DNA from: Clytia hemisphaerica
Lineage: Eukaryota > Cnidaria > Hydrozoa > Leptothecata > Clytiidae
Assembly: GCA_902728285.1 (NCBI GenBank)
Contig: CACVBU010000865.1
Span: 3,997,015 to 4,061,014 of the forward strand
Reading direction: 5' to 3'
DNA length: 64,000 nt
Shown here in pieces: positions 57,422-64,000 of the stretch. The notes below the pieces were generated by a model. It saw only the letters and a program-made list of their open reading frames with translations, ran no database searches and was not told the origin of the DNA. How positions within the stretch are numbered: position 1 is the first letter of the stretch; each line of letters starts with the position of its first letter. The position numbers were made by a program, and so were the translations under genes.

Positions 57422-58559
57422 ATTGTACTTTTTAAATTCCACTAGGGGTAATCAGATGGTTTGAGATATTTTGCAATTTGATTCCTTCTATTGCCGTGAG
57501 GCAAACCTCAAAATATTTTTGCCTTTTTTTCCAAAGTCTAGATAATTAAGTTACAAGTTTTTGACTCCAAGTATAAGAAAACAATAGAATGTCAATGTCA
57601 ACCTTAAGAAATTTCTAATTTTGATATCTCCACTTTGGAAAAATGTTTTATAGCATTTACTCAGAACCACGGACAGCTTCTGTAAGCCAAGTATATCAAG
57701 CCATCTCACTATCTCTTTAAAAGCCAATATAACTATATTCAATCAGATTTGAGTACTTTTACTGAACTCTTAACTGCATAAATGTGAAGATAAGGATCTA
57801 GAGATGCAACCTGGATGGCATTCTGAATCTTTTGATATGGTCTGACCATGATATCATGTTTCATTGAATAAAATTTTGAATTAAGGTTTATCTAGGAGCT
57901 AATTTTTAGAGACTCTGTTCTGACTGGACTCTATTTAGAGATCCAATTAAATCAAATTAAAAAAAATCAGAGAAATTTTTCTGATGTAAACAGAGTCTCA
58001 CGGTTCTTTGCAGTGTCCATGATATTCCAGACATGTACAAACATCCTCCCTACTTTCCTATGATGTAAGATGTTAACCTTTATCATTGTACATGTCTGGG
58101 CTTAAAAGTATCAATATTAAAAATAGATTCTAGTAATTTTCGTATTAATTTTGTCCATATTGGCACTCTCTTTATAGCATCATATAACTTTTTTATGTAC
58201 AATTATTTTGATTTTATAACATATTATTACTAAAGTTTTTATTTGTAATTATCAAGCAGGAATGTAAATAACTTATTTGGTACTCTTGCCATTGGATAAT
58301 ATAATTACGTGAAAAATATTTGAATTTTGGGGAGGGGCTATAAGTACCATTGAAGAAAAACGCTGAACTTCTGTTTTAAGGAAAATGATCATGAAAACAT
58401 TTTGAAATGAATTGCTATGTATTCAAATTTTGTACATTTTGTTTCCATTATTTTTATTGTCAACTTTTCTTACACAATGACTAAATTGATCTATTTTCTC
58501 TTTTTTAGAGATACAACTGATAAAAATACTATAGTTATAAAAATAAAAACATCGCCATT
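57422..58559. other. Intergenic region between the kinase and ACTL6A
   Basis: Contains the kinase 3' UTR (AATAAA at about 57868) and the ACTL6A 5' region. A pyrimidine tract and AG at 58500-58510 (TTCTCTTTTTTAG) may end a 5' UTR intron. No other gene is seen. Confidence 0.45.
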
Positions 58560-61500
58560 ATGAGTGGAGGGCTCTATGGAGGAGGTATGCCCTGAAATTT
58601 TAATAATCTTTAACAGTTTTTAATACTAAGTATACATTTCTTCTTTTCACTGTATGTTTGATCATAAGCATGTCTAGACTCAGGTATGACAAAAATTTAA
58701 ACATTTTGAGCCTACAAAAATATGTTCTGATTTTGCCAGTTTTTTGGCTGGGATTTTACGGATTTTCAGAAATTTCCCTAAAGTTTTGCCTGGGATATAA
58801 GCATCCTTATAAGTATTTTTCAACCTTTTCAAGCCCTCAACCTAAGCATCTCGAAGTCTGTTTTCAAAATTTTGTATGCTTAAGAAAAACATGTATCATA
58901 AATTTAAGAAAGTTCACTATCACAAATAATAATTGAAATAAAGTTCTACCCGGGGTAGTGAAAACAGCATTGCACGCTTTGGAACACAAATGAAATTCAC
59001 GAGGGATTGATAATGTCATGCTCCGACCAGCTCCGACGAGTGAAGTCTAGTTTCCACACTCGGTGATTAATTAATTAGTTTCTGTATTGTAACTACAGTT
59101 TCTGGTGTCTCACCTGCGCTAAAAAAGCTAATAATTCCAGTAGAAGTCTGCAATGAACAAATCAACCTCGTCCCTGTGTATTCCACGCTTTATTTAAGTT
59201 ACTGATGGACGCCAGAGAATACTATCTGGCGTTATCAGTAAGCATAAAAAAGCTGTTAATACACAGGGAACGAGGTTGAGAACAACTATGAATAATGTGA
59301 TTCGATCTTTTTCTCCTTAGATGAGGTTGGAGCAGTTGTGTTTGATATCGGATCATCTTCGACCAGAGTTGGCTTCGCTGGTGAAGATATCCCTAAGGTC
59401 TGAACACTCCTTAATTAAGAAGGTTTACTTTTTAAACAAGAGTGATATCGTTTGCTTACTTGTCAATTTTTATTTTCAAGTTTTTTTTTCACATTGAATT
59501 GATACGGATGTGAATTGTGAAAAAACATTTTTAGTTTATATCAGCACAATAAAAACTTTTTTTGGTATGAAATATGTGTCTGATATGAAACGGGAACACT
59601 TATGTAAAAATAAAACCTGTAAAAATTACCCTAAACCGCAACGTTATCAAAAACATATTCCGTGCTGTTAAGCTGAATTTCTTGATAAAGATGGGGGTGT
59701 TTATCATTCAGAGGTTAAAACTGTTATGTTGAGTTTATGCTTGAAAATACTTTCTGCAAAGCTGCTAAAGTCGGGTGTCATTTTTACTGGATTCCCTTTG
59801 AAGAATATAATAATATAATCTTTTATTTTTTGCAATTTTCTTTTCTTAGAGTGATATTTGTTCAACTATCGGTATAATTAAAGAAAATGAAGCTATGGAT
59901 ATCGACAACGGTATGAATTTGTTGGTGAAAAAGTTCTTTATGTCATAATTCACACATTTTATAAGAACAAACTATGTAAAAACGTAAGCTTTCGGTAGCA
60001 AAAATATCAAGAACATTTAAGGATTTACGAACTCTAAATCGCTTGATTTCTTTGGAAAATGGACAAATATACTCACAAAATGGTGAAAATAAGAACATGT
60101 TAAGAACATTTTTTCATCCCCCTGTTGAAAATGAAAGGGGCAGCTTTAGATTTTGGTGATTTAAATGACACATAAAAGAGGATCACCATTGTTTCTATAG
60201 GGTCTAAAGCGACCGTTATAAGAATGAATCCCTCCTCTACTCAAGTTCTCTCTACACAAACCCAGTATCTACGGCTAATTTCAAAATTCATTGCTGTAGA
60301 TGGTCTGTTGTCATTGTCTTTTCTCATTTGAGGCTTTTCAAACTGACCGCTGCGATGGAGTGTTGGTGAGAGAGGGGAGACGATGAGAGAAGTGTTGCTA
60401 TTCATAAATCATACTTCATCGCAGAGGTCTTCGTACGGGAATAATTTTATCAAACAGACAATGTGCACAGAGTGATTACGAAGCGATAAACGTATACACT
60501 CTAGGGTACATAGTACTACTCAAGGAACGCAGGCTTAATTGTAAACATGTAGAAAGTAGGATTCTACCAACCCTCTCACAGGGAGACTGGGAGAGAAGAG
60601 GGTAAGGTGGATGGGTGTTAGAAAACTTAAAATGCAGGACACAAAGCCTGTTTTCCTCGGGGTTTTCCTGCTGGTTTAAACTCCAAACTGGGTTTCCAGA
60701 GCGTCTGATCTTCGGACACAATGAACAGTAGATTGTTCAGAAACGCTTATTATTCAGTATATGCACACCTGCTGCAAAATGTCTTTTGGAATTACGTCGC
60801 TTTTACTACAGAAAATTGATTAGATAGCAAAAAGACTTTCTTGAAGTCATTGCAGTGGTGCATATATCCAGATAATTCATGATATGCACCACTGCAATGA
60901 CTTCACGAAATTATGCAACTTTTCTGGTTTTTTTTTTTCACCCAATACGTCACTTTTTCTATTGTTTAAGTGACGTATTGGGCGGAAAATTTTAAAAGTT
61001 CTGAAAAGACTCTCCAGTGGTGGCTATCATGGATTGAACCTTAATTTCGCCAATTTTTTGATCCCCTCTTCTTTTCTGGTCTTTCAGAAACGACGAAACC
61101 AGCGAACCGACGTTACCACTTCGACCCACAACATTACCTACCCTTAGCTAACAAAGAGATGGTGAATTTCGTTCGAGACGGTATGATACACGATTGGGAT
61201 TTGTTAGAGAAACTATTGAATCATTGCTACAAAGACCATATACGTGATGCGGCTGACCAACATCCAGTTCTCATGTCCGAAGCTCCTGTAAGTTTGACTT
61301 TCCATCTCCACAGTCGCTGGCGACCCGAAGGCTCCTTTTTCGATAGCTATCTATCCCAAGGTAGGAGAGGGCGCCACTCTTTCTGGATTGCTCCACTTAC
61401 CCTTGATCCTTCTCTTTATTACTAAGCATCAAGCAGAATCGTATCAAGTACTAAAAGTACGAAGTCTTTGGTATGACCCGGCCATGGATTGAACCCACGA

Positions 61501-63038
61501 CCTTGCGCCATTGTACCGAATACTCTACCTTTGCGCTACGGTCACCTAGAGATCTAGACACTCTCCTATCTGTAACTGGGAAGAGAAAGTTTTTTTCGGG
61601 GCATCCTAGATTTTGTAATGGCTGAGTACCTAATGTACAGGAATAGATCTACTTTTTTCCAAAAAATGAAAATTGACCCCTACCAATCAGTCGGAACCAC
61701 TACATAAAAATGGCAACTATTGCCTTAACAGGAAATATTTCCCGAACGGGAAGATGAAAAACTTCCCGAAATGGATAGAGATTCCGATTCAGGAAGTTTC
61801 CCGATCGGGAATGTGACCTCTGCGTTCTCCGGAAATGCTCGTGGAAGGTAAATAACTGATGCCTATTGTAAAAGAGGGTGAATAAATACCTTTCACCGGG
61901 TAGTTAAGAAATCCACCGGGTAATCGCTTCTTAATTTTACTTTCCCCATTCCCAATTAAAAACTTCCCTATTTGGAAACTTCTTCTCGATCGAGAAACAA
62001 AAATTTGCTTTGTTTACAAATTTCTATTTCCCGTTCGGGAACGAGGAAAAGTTCTTGACCAAAACGGGAAACAGAAAAGTGATGAAATTTTCAATCTGGA
62101 AACAGTTTCCTTTTCGGTTTATTTTCACCTTCCACTTGGGGAAATACTTCCTGTTAAGGCAATAGTTGCCATTTCCATGTAGTGGTTCCGACTGCCAATT
62201 GAAAGAGCACAAAATCTTGATGAATTTTGGTACATAAAATCTTATTCAGTCATTTTTTGTTCATGTTGTTTAAGCCCTTGATTAACTTGAAATTCTTTTT
62301 TTTTTCAGTGGAACACCAAAGAGAAGCGTGAAAAACTAACAGAGCTAATGTTCGAGAAATACAATATTCCAGCATTTTTCTTGTGTAAGAATGCTGTTCT
62401 TTCCTGTTTCGCTCACGGCAGATCGACATCATTGATTGTAGACTCTGGTGCAACTCACACCAGTGCTGTTCCAGTGCATGATGGTTTTGTACTTCAGAAA
62501 GGTAAGTTTGCAAGGTGCCCAGGCTGAACTCGATGCCTTACGGTGGAACGAAACTTGGAACAAAACTTATTCATTTTGATTTCCCAGAGTTCTTTCTCCG
62601 CGGAGAAAAGATGACACAAAGCTTCATGATTTAATAACTTGCTACGCTCAAAAATGATATGGATTCTACTATACTTATTTATACAATCTGTCCCACAATT
62701 TAGTCTGACTCTCTTTACAACCAATAAAAGTATGTCACCGACATTTAGAGGTTACGTAACTTCTGCCATTATGAAGAAAACATTTGATTTGCGTAAACAA
62801 CTGTAAACATCCATCTCTTCAAATTTGAATATTTTTTCCATAAATAAGAGGCTTTTGTTGGGCTACATATCTTTGCCAAAGTCTGAAAGACACCTCTATA
62901 CAGTTGTGAAAAACTTTCTTTTGATCTTTAGGAGTGATCCGATCGCCATTAGCAGGTGATCTATTGACAGCGCAGTGTTTGGAGTTGATGGATAGTTGGA
63001 ATGTGGACGTGGTGCCTGCTTATATGGTCAAATCAAAG
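58560..63038 (+). CDS. ACTL6A: Actin-like protein 6A (BAF53) orthologue, N-terminal 221 residues
   Basis: Exons: 58560-58584, 59321-59397, 59850-59910, 61088-61287, 62309-62501, 62932-63038; all phases join, and the gene continues beyond the window. The product begins [20 protein letters not shown], the start typical of ACTL6A. It contains the first phosphate loop of the actin fold ([16 protein letters not shown], residues 16-31), then [37 protein letters not shown] and the second phosphate loop [16 protein letters not shown] (165-180). Known family role: a nuclear actin-related subunit of the SWI/SNF (BAF), INO80 and TIP60/NuA4 chromatin complexes, usually paired with actin on the HSA helix of the ATPase. 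The usual length is about 430 residues, so roughly half is present. The donor after exon 2 (GTCTGA) is weak. Introns carry several young-looking repeats. Confidence 0.96.
59164..59281. mobile_element. Short CAACCTCGTCCC palindromic element
   Basis: 118 bp. Left arm CAACCTCGTCCCTGTGTATT and its inverse (AATACACAGGGAACGAGGTTG) at the right. The arms continue as GGACGCCAGAGAATA/TATCTGGCG and almost meet. A longer copy is at 63493-63800. Lies in ACTL6A intron 1. Confidence 0.8.
60844..60981. repeat. Two adjacent hairpins in an ACTL6A intron
   Basis: The first (60844-60907) has ~24-bp arms GAAGTCATTGCAGTGGTGCA and its exact inverse. The second (60938-60980) has ~16-bp arms, CCCAATACGTCACTT and its inverse. 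They lie about 100 bp before the acceptor of exon 4. Confidence 0.8.
61295..61556 (-). mobile_element. tRNA-derived SINE, minus strand, abutting an ACTL6A splice donor
   Basis: On the minus strand a tRNA-like head (61556 to about 61463) has an A box (TAGCGCAAAGGTAGAG) and B box (GGGTTCAATCC). Its acceptor arm GTGACC can pair with GGTCAT. The body continues to about 61295 through CTCCTACCTTGGGATAGATA and GGTCGCCAGCGACTGTGGAG. The tail starts within ~10 bp of the GTAAGT donor at 61288, so part of the donor context comes from the insertion. It has no coding content. Confidence 0.65.
61688..62194. mobile_element. TIR element with TTCCCGAACGGGAA palindromes in an ACTL6A intron
   Basis: 507 bp. 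The ends CAGTCGGAACCACTACAT and its inverse continue as near-identical ~60-bp arms (TGGCAACTATTGCCTTAACA) and are flanked by CCAAT (61683-61687 and 62195-62199). The interior repeats TTCCCGA.CGGGAA-type palindromes at least five times. No transposase. Confidence 0.85.
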
Positions 63039-63104
63039 GTATGGATTACAACCATTACATAGTTTTCATCCCTGGCTCTTTTTAAAAGGGGGAATACCAA
63101 CATT

Positions 63105-63445
63105 TCACTTTGGGGGCCCTTATATAGGGGGGGGGGTACCAAGATTTGCCAAAAAATGTGCATGGCATGGACCAGGGGTTTAGGTACCCCCTAAGAAAAT
63201 AGGTACCCCCTGAATTTTAGGTACCCCCAAACGACAGACGTTAGTAGGTACCCCCTGTGATTGGTACCCCCTGTGACTTGAGTATATGTCAAGAAATGAA
63301 AAAATTGTATATTTTTTCAATTAAAAAGAATAATGATAGTTAGATAAAAGCAAGATAAAATATAGTTCCCAAGCCCCCAGACCTTACCGCATAAAAGTTA
63401 GATACCCCCAGAGATCATAGGTACCCCCTGAAATTAAAAAAAAAT
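63105..63445. repeat. Array of a TAGGTACCCCCTGA motif
   Basis: At least eight copies of (TA)GGTACCCCCT or close variants between 63133 and 63435, separated by 5-110 bp, in ACTL6A intron 6. A GGGGGGG run starts it. Confidence 0.7.
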
Positions 63446-63492
63446 CCAGCCCCCAGCCTTTTTCAGGAAGATTTTGGTTGTAGCCCCCCCCC

Positions 63493-63801
63493 CAACCTCG
63501 TCCCCGTGTATCCCAGGCTTTATTTACGTTACTGATTGACGCCAGAGAATACCTTGGTGTTGGCTGATGCGAGTTCCCCCTCTCAGAGGGGGAACTTCTC
63601 AAAACAATACGTCATAAAAAAATCTGACGTTACAAAGTTACACTGCAATGCAATGGTTTCAAACCCAGGAACGAATGAAATCTGACGTTTTGTTTTTGAA
63701 TTACGTAATCTTGCGCGTTCGAAAACCAGCCAATGCCAGGGTATTATCTAGCGCTATCAGTAAGCATAAAAAAGCTGATAATGCGCAGGGAACGAGGTTG
63801 C
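63493..63801. mobile_element. Longer CAACCTCGTCCC TIR element
   Basis: 309 bp. Left end CAACCTCGTCCCCGTGTATC and right end inverse (TGCGCAGGGAACGAGGTTG). The arms carry GACGCCAGAGAATACC and CAGTAAGCATAAAAAAGCTG, the same as the 118-bp copy at 59164. C and G runs lie immediately outside both ends. Confidence 0.8.
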
Positions 63802-64000
63802 CCTCCCCCTGCGGGCTGGGGGGGGGGGGTTCATGCCATGATGTGCACCACCAAAACACAAAAGCGTATTATATTAATATATGGTGAAGATCAGAGATCT
63901 GACCTCGAGGAGAGCAAGTGTTGAAAATACTAAATAAAATAAAGATGAAACATAAGAAGGGACTAATATTTTTATAATTATACGTTTTTTTCTATTTTTT

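Overview
The window is AT-rich nuclear DNA from an invertebrate animal. The evidence is short exons split by GT-AG introns, a metazoan BAF53/ACTL6-type actin-related protein, a NEK-family kinase, a BEL/Pao LTR retrotransposon, tRNA-derived SINE-like copies and a very dense load of terminal-inverted-repeat (TIR) elements. A non-bilaterian such as a cnidarian or sponge would fit, but the sequence alone does not settle the phylum. There are two assembly gaps (14308-14844 and 31595-31682) and single undetermined bases at 582 and 18059. Coordinates of joined exons were derived by hand from splice signals and reading phase.

Layout. 1-7700: the 3' part of an unrecognised basic, low-complexity gene on +, whose long intron is filled with nested TIR elements; one ~4 kb element has 6-bp target duplications and contains a second with perfect 9-bp duplications. 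7700-19000: mostly repeat-filled non-coding DNA with one small terminal exon (16667-16759) and a few weak exon candidates. 19215-20585: a single-exon 456-aa protein of unknown fold ending in what looks like a SOCS box. 23556-24981: a two-exon coiled-coil protein with two hydrophobic segments. 26194-33555: a BEL/Pao retrotransposon with identical 163-bp LTRs and a perfect 5-bp target duplication, but a frameshifted, internally deleted interior carrying two further TIR insertions. 33556-36212: a stack of nested TIR elements, one holding an A-rich block. 36590-47520: a tRNA-like sequence, a hAT-like element with exact boundaries, and two decayed minus-strand copies of the same Cys-rich/acidic protein family. 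49202-57421: a complete 17-exon NEK-like kinase gene. 58560-63038: the first six exons of the ACTL6A/BAF53 orthologue, which runs off the right edge.

The two confident host genes at the right (NEK-like kinase, then ACTL6A) are in tandem on the + strand, about 1.1 kb apart. There is no operon-like co-regulation visible; the kinase points to centrosome/cilium or cell-cycle work and ACTL6A to chromatin remodelling. Most of the remaining DNA, including the introns, is made of mobile-element debris. Many of these elements, with unrelated termini, carry arrays of short C-run motifs.
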